A stretch of 64,000 bases of DNA from contig NC_084766.1 of NCBI RefSeq assembly GCF_028858725.1, positions 23,910,501 through 23,974,500 on the forward strand. The letters run 5' to 3'. This document shows positions 1-15,038 of the stretch, one piece after another (position 1 is the first letter of the stretch; each line of letters opens with the position of its first letter). The translations under genes were made by a program, and so were the position numbers. The notes beneath the pieces were generated by a model. It did not search any database and had not been told where the DNA came from. It was given only the letters and a program-made list of their open reading frames with translations. The DNA is from Colius striatus (taxonomy: Eukaryota; Chordata; Aves; Coliiformes; Coliidae).

Positions 1-138
1 TGGTTGGGGTTGGAAGGGACCTCTAGAGATCATCCAGTCAAACCCTCTGCTAAAGCAAGTTCCCATTGATCAGGGAGCAGAGTAACACGTCCAGGTGGGT
101 TTGGAAACCTCCAGAGAAGGAGACTCCACACCCACAGT
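1..138 (-). repeat. CR1 LINE fragment (3' part), cut by window edge
   Basis: The stretch reads like the reverse complement of the avian CR1 3' region: 'ggttggaagggacctct', then 'gagatcatccagtc', and near its right end 'ctccagagaaggagactcc'. All are standard CR1 wording, moderately diverged. The element is therefore on the minus strand and its 3' tail lies left of the window. The right boundary is approximate. Confidence 0.85.
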
Positions 139-1575
139 GTTTTCCCATGTGCCTTTACCCATCTGGTGCCCATCACCTTCTGACTTTGCAAAATTAGGCT
201 TTGCTCTATGCCCATCACATACAGGGTCTGGTCGAGGACAGAGGCTTCTGTCAAAGCAGCCCAGCCCTCTGCTCATCTCTGCTGAAGGGTTGGCTTCTCA
301 GCTTTGTTACACTGTAACCCCACACACATCCAAAAGTCATTTTTTACTCTTTTCTGGTTTTTTCTCTTCAAACTTTAAACCAAAGAACCCAACTCTGTGT
401 TTATTGTGCTGGCGGAAGCTGTGTTAGCAGAATACTTACACTGAGCCACCTGTATCTTAAATGTCACAGTGACTCATGAAATCTCACAGCATAGGTCATG
501 AACTCTTAGGATCAAGATCTATATTGACCATAACCATTAATGTAATAATTTCTCTGAAGTGTGTCCTTGGCCCTGCCTGCCCACCTGGCAGTGCTGAAGC
601 AAGCTCCCACACCAGCACCAAGCAGCCGCTCCCTTCCCAGCTCCTATGCTGAGAACTACGACCATTCCGGAGATGTTTTAGGAGGCACACGTCCCTCTGA
701 TGGATTCATGTGAAAAGGTGGATGTACTCCTCCAGGTGAAGATATGCACTGAATCTTGGTTACACCTTTTTTTGGGACCCAATTCTGCCCAAGGGGAGAA
801 ATGGTGCTGCTACCTTGTCAAACGTTGCATTTTCCTGGACATCCCCACAGGCTGTATGGTATTGCCAAGACGGGCAGGCAAATCCGAACCCTGGTTTTTT
901 TGCTTCCTCGGGAGGTCTGCCATCTCTGCTGTCGGGGATTATCTTCAGCTTCCTGGGTCTTTTAGAGCAGAAGAGGCACTGAGAATGAAGACGCTTTATC
1001 TGTGTGTCTCTGCTCTGTGAATGGACTACTCTGAAACCCTTCAGATCTTTCACTGGGTATTTTGCAAGGTAACTGAAACAAGTCTAAAGCTTCAATTCTG
1101 ACAGGGCAGCAGTATCAACAGGTACATTCCCCACACCACTGTCTAGAGAACAAGCAGTGTGCGCTTCATGTAGGGAAAACAACCTGGAAACTCCCTGGAA
1201 AAAAGCACCTTGTCCTCCCAGGGAATCTCATCCCAGCTCCAGCACTCACACCCACAGCCTCATGCCTCACAACCACCTCAGCACATCAGTCAGGTACTTA
1301 GAAGCTCCTCCCCATTGTAACTCTTCATCACCTCAGTCAATGTGCTTTCCTCCACCCAGCAGCTACTGTGTTGCTAATCCCCAGCTACCCACTGGCAGAC
1401 CGCAGCCAGCCCTGTTTTCCAGCTGCGGCTATGCCATTTCCCTCCCTGGCATTCCAGACACGACTCTTATGCTTTAGTACAGCAGGGGCCTGATGAATTC
1501 AGGCCATGCGACACACATCACGATCAGTGTAACCCGTAAAACAGGAAGAAATGTTTCAAAAGCAGAGCAAAAGGG
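139..1575. other. Intergenic flank left of CUTC
   Basis: I see no recognisable coding exon, RNA gene or repeat here apart from the CR1 piece to its left. Short open frames on both strands have no similarity I recognise and no splice pattern linking them. The CUTC transcript, coming from the right, probably ends at about the right edge of this stretch. Confidence 0.5.
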
Positions 1576-1588
1576 GGCAGCTGCAGTG

Positions 1589-1594
1589 TTTATT
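1589..1594 (-). terminator. CUTC polyadenylation signal (AATAAA)
   Basis: TTTATT on the plus strand is AATAAA on the minus strand, about 300 bp past the CUTC stop codon. A second AATAAA at 1703-1708, 186 bp past the stop, is an equally possible signal. Only transcript ends could choose between them. Confidence 0.5.
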
Positions 1595-1893
1595 TGACAA
1601 TCACATGCAGTGCTACACACTCCAGTCCCCCTAGTTGCTCAGCTTCCTTCCTCCCAAATACTGCCCAACAGCTTCTTGTCACAACATCTGGGAACGAGTC
1701 CTTTTATTTAAAATAGCCAACATTAGGCTTCCAGGCTGGGGACTGCTCACTCAGGGCAAGCCAAGGGAAGATGTCAGGCTGCAACAGCTCATTGCCATCC
1801 TCTGGAGCTGGAGGATGGAAGCAGTGCCTGCGTGCCCCACGGCAGGGAAGCCCCCACAGCCCCAGCACTCTTGTCCCGGCTAGGTGCCTCCCA

Positions 1894-4800
1894 CTACAGG
1901 ATGTTCTTTGCGATGGCATTCAGGGTCCTCACTTTGGCCACATCCGCCACCTTGATGGAGTATTCAGGGGCAGAGAAGGATGCTCCCATGGCAACGTTCG
2001 GGTTTCTGTCAGGAAAACCACTGGTTACTATCTGCACGTGATACAGATGGCTAAGACACACCAAGGAAAAAAACAAAATACCCCTGAGTGTCAGCTATGG
2101 CCAGAGAAGCTGCTGGTGCCACACAGAGCGGAGAGGAGACAGTAACAGAAAGAAGAATCCAAAGGCAAGAAACACAGAAACCCAGTGCAGACCTGGGGGC
2201 AACTGTATTCCTCACTCACTCCTCAGAGGCACATCTCACTGGCCTCACAAATCCCATACAACTGCACCAGGGCCTGCCTTCCCAAGTGCCACACGAGGGC
2301 ACTCACAAACCCTGTGGCAGCAGAAATGCCTCAAGGACCCTGTTCTGCATGGAGCTTGTGTCCAGACAATGAGCAGAACACAGAGCTCAGCATCATGATC
2401 CCAACTACGAGATCACAGTTAGCACCCAGGAAGCTGTTTGAAATGTATGTCTGTTCTACAAACTCACACTCACATTAATGCAGCTTTTCCTATGTACAGT
2501 TTTACTAAAAGACAGAAAAAAAGAAGCCAGTTACCTGAACTTCATCCCTGAGTCCCGAGCTGAGCGAGCAGAGCAGTGGAACTCTGAAGCAGTGGAGCCT
2601 TCCAGAATCCTCTGCAAGTTGCGCTCGGTGATGCCACCCCCTGGTGAGAGGAATCCCGGTGTCACACAGAGCAGATGCCACTGTCCCTGACCTGACAACA
2701 CCTCGGGACCTGCTCCCTCACAGACAAAGGCTGCCTACACTGAAGGGAAAAGCCAGCCCCTGGGACAATGGAGCCCTAGGCACGTGAAAAGAGATGGGAG
2801 AAGCCTGGGCTCATGTTCTCCAACAGACCTAGAGCTGTCCCCAAATCTTCCAGTGACTCTGCCACCCCCATCTGGCTGTGTGGCCTTTGCTAGCTCCAGG
2901 GCAAGAGCCAGTCTCCTCCTGGGGACTTGGCTTCAGAAAGCCAGACCAGACAGCACAGCCCAGGCCACGAGGCTGGGCAGCAGCAGCAGGGGACCATAGA
3001 TGACAAAAAAAAACACATTACCTGGCACCACCACAATCCTGCCCTTCGCCTGAAAGAAGAAGAATATGTCAGTGGCATTGCTCAGCACATCTGCACATAT
3101 GGGGGGCAGAAAATGAACCTGACATGCAGAGCTTTCTGCAGGCTCACAGGTGCCACCACGGCCTATGATTCATGCACTCTCACCCATCCTTTTTTGGTAC
3201 TGTTCATTTTTTACAAGGAAAAGTGAAAAATAATTCACAGTTACAGCTAAGACAACTTGGCACCATTTCCTCCTATCTCTCTATCCCACCTGGCAACCTC
3301 TCAGGTATGTCTGCTGTGTTTTCCTACCGGGAACTGTGAGACCCCCAGCAGGGACCTCTCTTTGCATGGGCTGGTCACACCATCTGCTGAAACCAACTCC
3401 TCCTGCCCTCCTCCCAGTCTCAGAGCAAGAACAACCCAAGCAGTCTTTGCTGTGGGAGATGCTGGGGACCAGGCATGTGGATTTGGGAAAATAGACTAAG
3501 GCCAAGCAAGCGCTCCTCGGCAGAGGCTGCTGAGGGCTATCATCAAGGAGCTGCCTCCAGGCAATGCCCAGGAAGCTGCCACGGGGGAGCACAGGGAACA
3601 CTTACCTGTTCTGCAAGCCTCTTAATTAAGGACAATCCTTCCAGGGCTGAGCTGTCGCAGCCACTTGTCAACACTCGCTCAAATCCCAGGGAAATCAGGG
3701 TCTCCAGTGCCACCAGAGGGTCATGTACCATGTCGAAGGCTGAGAGACCAAGACAACAGCTCAGATATCACCCAGCTCAAAGTGCTCAAGCTCTGTCCTC
3801 CAGCCAGCTCAAGAGCCCAGAAGACAATAGGCCAGGTCCATCTCACAGCTGGCCATCCCCGTGAGGAGCCACAGCTCCTGACTACAACACATCCCCACCA
3901 GCAGTGGCAGGGGCACCGTGCTCAGCTCCTCAGGCAGCTCCCCTCCGCACAGGGCAGCGCCACAGCCCCGCGCCTGACCGCCTGCACAGCCCCCGCCTGC
4001 TCTTGCACAGCACACAGAGCATTGCCCTCTCCAAAGAATGACCAAAGTCCATTCAGTTCAGCCCCCTCCAGCACCACCTTCCCCTGGCAGCAGGCAGAGG
4101 CTGGTCCCTGCCAGGGTCCTCGTCCCAGGCAACTCACCTCGGTGGAACGTGACTGGCAGGGGACGGCACACCGCTGCAATGAGAAAACACGTGCTCAGTC
4201 AGGGCTGGTACAGAGTCCCTTGTGCTAGAGCCAGAATCACACTGGAAGTGAAAGAGGGCAAAGGCTTCCTGAGGAGCTCAGCAGAGTCCCAGTGCTTGCT
4301 GGGGACAAGAAGACTGCTGTTCTTTGGCACAGAAGAGTTGTTCTGCCCCTTGAGGCAGGAAAAAACCTTTGTTTTTATCAGCAACAGCAAAATCCCTCAT
4401 CTCATCTGGATCATGTAGAACCCTCATTCCCACCACAGATGTCTTTCTCTGCAGGAAGGAAGCAGGGAACTTGTATCATTCACCTGAGGGAGGGACAGAA
4501 GCGGTGCTCTTTGAAAGCAGGAGAGGTGATCTTTGCAATCTCTTTCACTACCTACAATTTCTGCTCTCAGACCACAGCTTCACCAGTGCTGTTCTACTTA
4601 CTGGGCAAAGCTTATTTATTTCTATGAAAAGAAATCCAGTTGCCTCCTTCCCTGAAAACACTGACTCCAGCAGAGCACCTCATTGCTCTAGTGGAGGCAA
4701 ATCCTGGCAAGACCCATCTCTTTTGCTGCACTCCCTACAGCACGTTCACCGTTGTACAAAAACCTCAGCACCACCCCACAAGGGAAAGGCTCAGCCCTCT

Positions 4801-6735
4801 TTATTTGTAGCTCACAGAAAAGATGTGCAAGTCAATTCTCTTTCTTTCTGTGTGCCAGGGGCCTGGACTAACAATTTCCCACTGCACCTTCAGTAGCCTT
4901 TTAAATGTTTCCACCTCTCTCTCTCTCTCATTATCTTCCCTCACTGAATGTGTTGGAGGGAAATCTGAAGACAAGTTACCAGCTACCTAGAAGAGACGTA
5001 TCCTGGATGCTTGCAGCAGGGATGTAAGAAAAAACAAACAAACAAACAAAAAAACACAAAAAAGGGAGACAATCCCAACAGTTTAATACTCTGATGTCCC
5101 CAAAGCAGCTCACCTAAGCCTGTTCCCTTCTTAGACCCTGATATTATGTCCCAGGTGCCCTCAAACATGCATGAGGTACTTGTGGCAGTGGCCCTTGGAC
5201 TCTGCAAAGCTTCTTGCCTATTTGATGGCTCACAGGTATGCCCACACATGAAACTGAAGAAGGTGGAGAAAGATGGCAAGACCACAGACCAGACTTGCCA
5301 CCGAAAGCACACTGTGCAGTTCTTTCTACAACACTGGACAGAGCAGCCCCGAGCTGCAGCTGTAACCAGATAAGCCATTGTAAGAGGTGGATTAAAATAG
5401 TGTGTACTAGCTCCAGATGCACTGCTGCTTTGTAGTTAGAACTTATATTAAGATGCTACTGATCAAAATAATCCTCTGGACTTAGGACAGACACCTACCC
5501 TCTTAAAGGATGTCCTGAATAATAAAAAGTTTCTCTGCCTAAGGGGAAGAGAGAATTACCAAGAGGTGGATGGGGTAGGTCCTGCTACTGTACATGCATG
5601 ACTTGGTAACAACTGTACTCTGACCACTAGCAACAGCTTGAGGGGGTGGGTCTGGTTACTTTATACATATGGCTTGTTAATGGCTGTATTCTTGGAAAAG
5701 GATCAGAGACTGATCAGGAAGGAAACTTTCTGCCCCGCCAGCTGCAGGAGGACAGGTGACAGGTTACTCCATCTTCAAACCAGGTGGAGGACTCAGTACA
5801 TAGAATAACAACACTATATAAGATCTTGTATACATACAGGCTGGGGTGTGTGCTACTTTGTGGAGCTGCTTCCCAGAACCTGTCTCTGTAGAGAATGTAA
5901 AGCACCACCTCGACTCTGTGTGCAGACTGACTGCACACTGGGCACGCTTTTGGGACACCACATGCACGGCACAGAGCTCAGCACAGCATCACCCTCACCC
6001 AGCAAGGCCGTGCACAGCTCCGTATCAATGCGCCCGTCCTCAGTGAGGGCCCCGAACACCAGCCCGTCGGCCCCGTGCAGCTTGGCCAGGCGAATGTCTG
6101 CCTTCATCACTTCCACCTCCCGGTCCGAGTAGAGGAAATCGCCGCCGCGAGGTCGGATCATTACGAAGACGGGGACTCGTACGCACTGCTTCACCACCTG
6201 CAGCAGCCCTGGGCGGGCGGGGAGAGGGGCAGCTCGGCATCCAGCTCCGCCAGAGCTGGCCGGCGGAGAGGCGGTGAGGCGAGACTGCGTGGAAAGGTGC
6301 CGGGGGCACATGGGGAAAGCCATGCTGGCAGGGCACGGAAGCGAAGGAAGAGCGGGGGGATGAGGAAGAGGGGAAATGAGAGGAGGGCGCCGGGGAATAT
6401 GGCGCAGGGGAGAGCTCCGCCGACTCCCAGGGAGCGGGACAGCCCTGGGAGGGGAATACTCGTTGCCTCTGTACGGACGCGGGGAGCGCGGGCCCCCGCG
6501 GGCCGGGGCTGGAAGAGGCTCACCCATGCTTGGAGTGGTCCCTCCTTCCACTAGGCCCGCGCACAGCTCGATCCGGCCGGCGCCTGGGGAGGGGCAGAGA
6601 GAGGCGCGTCAGGACTGGCCCCGCCGGCGCCCACCGTGCCGCCGCCCCCTCCAACCGGGCCTTACCTCCGCGCTCCGCGTTGACGGCGGACTCCACCGAG
6701 TCCACGCACACCTCCATGAGGAAGCCATCGTCCAT
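1894..6735 (-). CDS. CUTC: Copper homeostasis protein CutC homolog, 8 coding exons
   Basis: CutC is a TIM-barrel protein linked to copper handling. In vertebrates it is cytosolic/nuclear and its exact activity is unsettled. Coding exons on the minus strand: 6666-6735, 6524-6583, 5999-6208, 4138-4173, 3606-3739, 3022-3049, 2535-2640, 1894-2005, all with GT-AG borders and matching phases, giving 251 residues. Family blocks are intact: FLMEVCVDSVESAVNAERGG at the N-terminus, then VFVMIRPRGGDF, GADGLVFGALTEDG, PVTFHRAFDM, ERVLTSGCDSSALEG and a C-terminal KVRTLNAIAKNIL. Human CUTC has 273 residues, and the difference is an N-terminal extension. The start is the first in-frame ATG, but a good splice acceptor lies just upstream (AG at 6738-6739), so an extra 5' exon is possible. 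Two exons are tiny (36 and 28 bp). The gene diverges from COX15. Confidence 0.95.
5030..5064. repeat. (CAAA)n simple repeat
   Basis: An A-rich run of CAAA units in CUTC intron 3, with a short (CT)n run upstream at 4915-4929. There is no sign of a retroposon body attached to it. Confidence 0.8.
5430..5930. repeat. Possible degraded LTR-like relic in CUTC intron
   Basis: This part of CUTC intron 3 has an LTR-like arrangement on the plus strand. Two related segments about 77 bp apart (from about 5564 and 5641) share GGTGG..GGGT..GTC..TACT..TA.A.ATG.CTTG. A TATA-like CTATATAAG lies at about 5815, followed by a leader-like stretch. I cannot name a family or define clean ends, and no internal region or partner LTR is visible. 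If real, it is an old, heavily decayed solo fragment. It could also be ordinary intron sequence. Confidence 0.25.
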
Positions 6736-7228
6736 ACCTGGGAGGGAGCGGTGCCATCAGCCCGGCCCGACCCATGGCAGCCGCCCGACCCGGCCCGGCC
6801 CCGAGCCGCGCCGCCGCCGGCCCGCGCCCGCCCCACTTCCGCCGCAGGCTCCGCCCTCTCGCGCCCGCTTCCGGCGGCGCCCTCTCGCGGCCCGGGCCCG
6901 CACCGCGAGGGCGCGAGGGCGGGCGCGGGCGGGCGGAGGAGGAGGACGGCGCGGGGGGAGGGGGCCGGAGCCGGCGCGCCAGGCCCGCGGCGCCGCGGCG
7001 GAAGCCCCGCCCCCCGCCGCCGCGGCCCCGCCCCCGCCGCCGCCCGGGCCCCGCCCCCGCCGCCGCCTCGCACGCGCCCTCACCTGCGCTGGCGGCGCGC
7101 GGGGGTCGCGGCTGCCTCTCGGTCACGTGCCGGGGATTGTCATGGTGACGCCCCGCAGCGCATCCGGAAGCGCTCGCCCTGCTTCCGGTGGCGCGCGTGA
7201 GGCCGCGCCACTTCCGGGGTCGCTCGCG
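6736..7228. promoter_or_regulatory. Bidirectional CpG-island promoter, CUTC / COX15
   Basis: The 493 bp between the two start codons are extremely GC- and CpG-rich. Near the COX15 side lie three ETS-type sites (CCGGAAG 7164-7170, CTTCCGG 7182-7188 and 7211-7217) and a perfect E-box CACGTG (7124-7129). ETS (GABP/NRF-2) sites near the start are common for nuclear genes of cytochrome oxidase biogenesis. No TATA box is seen. The head-to-head layout with overlapping CpG content suggests shared regulation. Confidence 0.7.
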
Positions 7229-11391
<4,163 letters not shown>

Positions 11392-11778
11392 GGGCCGGGA
11401 CGAGAGCCTTCCCCGGGCGGCCGCGCCGCCAGGCCCCGAGGCGGCAGAGAGCACCCCCGCCACCCCGGGATGCACAAGAAGCTGTGCGTCCAGCCGGGCT
11501 GGGAGCAGGCGGCGGCTGTGAGCGCGAACGGTGTAACATAAAGGACTTCTTCCGGAGCGGCTGGTGTGTGGCTGGTGCCGGCGTTGCGGAGGGAGCTGAG
11601 GCGGGGCGCGGGGCCGGCGAGCGGGGGCCGGGCGGGGCTCCCTCCGGCGCCCCCTGGCGTCGGTTCTGCGGGCGCGCGGCCTCACGTCTGCACCAATGGG
11701 AGGCGGCGCGCGCGGCCGTGGGCGGAGCGGCATCCGGTGCGGCGGCGGCGGCGCTCGGGGTGCGGGTGCGTGGCCGCC
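11392..11778 (+). promoter_or_regulatory. COX15 3' UTR and ATP6V0E2 promoter
   Basis: This 387 bp spacer holds the COX15 3' end and the next gene's promoter. No AATAAA is visible; the variant CATAAA at 11537-11542 is the best candidate signal for COX15. From about 11570 the sequence becomes a CpG island running into the ATP6V0E2 start, with a forward CCAAT at 11693-11697. The tandem spacing is tight for a vertebrate locus. Confidence 0.5.
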
Positions 11779-12311
11779 ATGACCGCCCACAGCTTCGCGC
11801 TGCCGCTCGTCCTCTTCTCCGCCTTCTGGGGCCTCGTGGGTGTCGCCGCCCCCTGGTTCGTGCCCAAGGGACCGAACCGCGGGTGAGTGAGGGCTCCGGG
11901 GAGGGATAACGCGGGCGTCGGGCCTGAGACCGGGCCTCACCGCCCTAACGTCGGTGTCTCCGCAGGGTGATCATCACGATGCTGATGACAACTGCCGTGT
12001 GCTGTTACCTCTTGTGAGTACCACCGGCCAGGCGCCGGTAGCGCCCCACCCCCCCCCCCGCGCCCCGGTCCTCCGTGTGACACGGGGACAGCCGCCGGCC
12101 TGCGGCCTACCTCCCTCCCGGGAACTTCACCTGCCCCTTGAGGCAGCAGCAGCCTGGAGTCCTGGTGCCTAACTCCCTGTGCGCTTGGGGCTGACGGCAG
12201 ATTGGGTCCCTTTGCAGCTGGCTCATCGCCATCCTGGCCCAAGCCAACCCCCTGTTTGGGCCACAGCTGAAGAATGAGACGGTCTGGTACGTGCGCTTCC
12301 TCTGGGAGTGA
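11779..12311 (+). CDS. ATP6V0E2: V-type ATPase e2-type subunit, 3 coding exons
   Basis: The e subunit is a small two-helix protein of the membrane Vo sector of the vacuolar proton pump. Exons 11779-11882, 11966-12013 and 12218-12311 give 81 residues, the family length. The protein starts MTAHSFALP and ends WYVRFLWE; both ends match the e2 paralog rather than e1, whose human ends are MAYHG and KYHWP. The conserved core [17 protein letters not shown] and QLKNETVWY is intact, and hydrophobic helices lie at about residues 7-27 and 36-57. The start has a good Kozak context (GCCGCCATGA). Human ATP6V0E2 is on chromosome 7, so a copy between COX15 and ENTPD7 departs from human order. Residues differing from human are conservative, giving no sign of a pseudogene, and the introns exclude a processed copy. 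Confidence 0.93.
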
Positions 12312-13455
12312 GCAGTCCCCAGGAGCCAGCACCTGAAGAGACCCCCACCCCCAAAATCATCACCGTGAGTGGGCATACGGCTGGGGTGGCAGACATGTCT
12401 TGGCTTCCCTGCCCATGTCTGGCTGGGGAGGGAGCTGTAGCCTGGTCCTTGCTGGGTGGAATATACGTTGGCTTCTTTGCATTGTGGCTCTGGTGAGCTG
12501 TTTTCAGTGTGGGGTTACTTACTCTGCACTGAGCCAGAGCAAACTGAGCGCGCCCCTTGAGCCTGTGGTTCTCTAGATTTGTGAGAGCTCCCTTGTGGGT
12601 GCAGTTCGATGTTAACTTCTCCTTTTTCCCTCCCCCAGCTCTTGCTGCTGTTCCAGCCTCTACCCTCCTATACCAGGCAGCCCCCTAGAGGTGCTGGGAC
12701 AGAGGCTGGACCTGCTGCCCCAGCACACTCTGAGCACTGCAACCTGGACTCATGTTGACTAGGCCCCTGAGCATGGCTGGCAGCAGCCCTAGGACAAGAG
12801 CCTCATACACCCAGCCCTGGGAGCAGCCATGCTACAAGGGAGAGATTCCTTCAGCAGTCAGAGTGCTCCAGGCATCAACACTGAGCACTGCCCTGAACGA
12901 TGTGTGTGTAGTGCCAGTGGATGCTGCTCTTGCAGTACCCACCCTGGCCCCTTCAGTACACCCAGCCCCAGCTCCCCCCAAGTGAAACCCCCACTCCAAG
13001 CCCCATCTGGCCAGCTAGGTACCATCTCCCTGGTCACTGCAGGTAGCAGCTCCACTCTGCATGAAGAGGCAGGAGCCTATCACATCCTCTGGTGTAGGGT
13101 CAGGCCTGTGCTGGGGGTGCCCCTTGCTAGGGCTGATTGTAGCTGTGGGTGTGAGGAGGGAGAGTTGACACTGGAGCATGCAGGGGACGCCCTTGGGAGG
13201 TGCTGGTGTGCAGGGAGTTCTGATGCTTGACAGAAGGGATTAAAAGGGTGCTGTGTCTCCTACCACCCCAGCAGTGAGTGAGCTGCAGTAGTGTCCAGGT
13301 ACCGCCACCCCCCCAACCCGTGTCGAGGTTCTGGGAAGAACTGTGTAGAGTGTCATGTTTCCCATTTCCCCTTATTTATCACATAACTTATCAGTATTTA
13401 TTTGTCTGTGTTTGATAAATTTGTTTTGTGGAAATAAATCATTTTTTCTAGTAAG
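12312..13455 (+). other. ATP6V0E2 3' UTR, probably with an intron
   Basis: Past the stop codon, a consensus donor (ACC/GTGAGT, GT at 12365-12366) pairs well with an acceptor after a long pyrimidine tract (AG at 12637-12638). The 3' UTR is therefore probably spliced, with the last exon starting at 12639. The transcript should end just after the AATAAA at 13433-13438. No separate gene is visible in this stretch. Confidence 0.6.
13433..13438 (+). terminator. ATP6V0E2 polyadenylation signal (AATAAA)
   Basis: A perfect AATAAA followed within 10-15 bp by a T-rich stretch (ATCATTTTTTCTAG), as expected for a cleavage region. It is the only strong plus-strand signal between the ATP6V0E2 stop and the convergent ENTPD7 gene. 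Confidence 0.75.
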
Positions 13456-15038
13456 TGATGCTAGAGCCAGAGACACCTGCTGCTTTGAGGCTGAGAATTA
13501 GTCTTGGTTTTATTCAGACTTCTTCCCTTCCCCCTAACCCTGCTCTTGCACCACGAGAACAAGGCTGGCCTCAAGTGGAGCAGGGGGTTGACGGCACACT
13601 GGTGCACAGAAAGGTTTACATTTGGTGCCACCTGTGAACTTGTGCTGTGGGACTAGGGTCGTGGATAGGCAACAGCACGTGTTAGAGGGAGATTTGGGTA
13701 CCTGCCCAGCCTCCCTAGTGGGGGGCAGCTGTTCTGGGGCCATCCCTATGGCTGTGCAGCAACTGGAGAAGGTGAGGGGCCCCTTTCCCAGGCTGAAGAA
13801 TAAGGTAAAAAGCAGGGACCAGCATCTTCCAGGAGCTGAGTGGGCAGGCTCCACTGCCTTGTCTTGGGAGGAGGGAGGCAGCAAAAGATGCTGTCTCCAA
13901 GGATCACAATTTGGTTTGGATCAGAGCTTCCCTTGCCATCAGTTTGGAGTAGAAGAACAGGGGAGCTCACCTGCCAGTCACAGAGAACAGCTCTTGCAAG
14001 AAAGCAACTCCATCAGCCCAGCAGCAGAGAGCAGAGCCACCACTGCTGGGGAGGAGCTCACTGGGCATTGAGACCAGTGCTGGATGGCTCACGGGGGTTG
14101 TTTATTGCTACAGGAATGGGAACAGAGGAGTCAAGTAAAAAGTGACAAACTTCATTGTGGCACTGGGGGCTCCAGCCCCAGGGGAGGAAGGCTTGTGCCT
14201 ATTCGCACAACTGGCAATCAGACCTGCCTGGGGCAGTGATCTGGGTTGGAGTGAGGTGGATGCCTGGGTCAGGCCCAGCCTGCGCTCACCAGGGCCTCCA
14301 CTGGTCCCAGCAAAGTGCCCCATTAATGTGGGGGATGCCCCGGGGCAGTGCCTGGCAGGGAATACATGAAAGGGAAAGCAGCCTGCTTTGGTGGTGCCTT
14401 AGGAACCAATTCCTGAGCCCTCAGGGCTGAGCATGGGACATTGGTAGGAGCATGGGAGGATCAGCCTAGGAGGAGAAGACATGTCAAAGAACAAGACACC
14501 TCTCAAGCAACGCTCCAAGAGGGACTAGGCTGAGCAGAGCAGCTCAGTGGAACTTGTGGCTCACCTGATTCTTGTAGTAACTTTGCTGGTGCTTGAGGGA
14601 CTGCAGAAAGTCCACCCTAGGTGATAAGCTACAGCACCTCACCAGCCTGCTCTGCAGACAGGTGGCTGAGTCAGTGGGGTGGCTCAGTGCCTCAGGCCAC
14701 AAGCCCCAGGCTGGCTGCCTCGGTGATAATGTCCTGCTTAGCTAAGGGACCTGGCAGGGCTATAGCCTTGAGCCTGCTGGCAGCCGAGGACTTTGTTCTG
14801 CACCACGTGGCATGGTGAAGGCCAAAGGCCAAGGAGTGCAAGATTATGTCTGAGGTGAGGCAGAGAGGAGGAAAGCTCTGGTAACCACAGCTGCCTTGAC
14901 TCCCAGGCTCTAGTTCTGATGTGGAGATGATCTGAGTGCAGAGTTGAGATGGTCTTTAAGGAGTCCAAGCCCCAGGAGCCCAGGCTGTCAGCCAACCCTG
15001 GTTCTGCTGGTGCAACTGGACGGCAGGTACCACTGGTG
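13456..15038 (-). other. Convergent spacer and ENTPD7 3' UTR
   Basis: Between two convergent genes. Minus-strand AATAAA signals for ENTPD7 lie at 14101-14106 (about 930 bp past the stop) and 13509-13514 (about 1.5 kb past). If the second is used, the ENTPD7 transcript ends about 50-60 bp from the end of the ATP6V0E2 transcript. I see no additional coding exon or repeat here. Confidence 0.5.
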
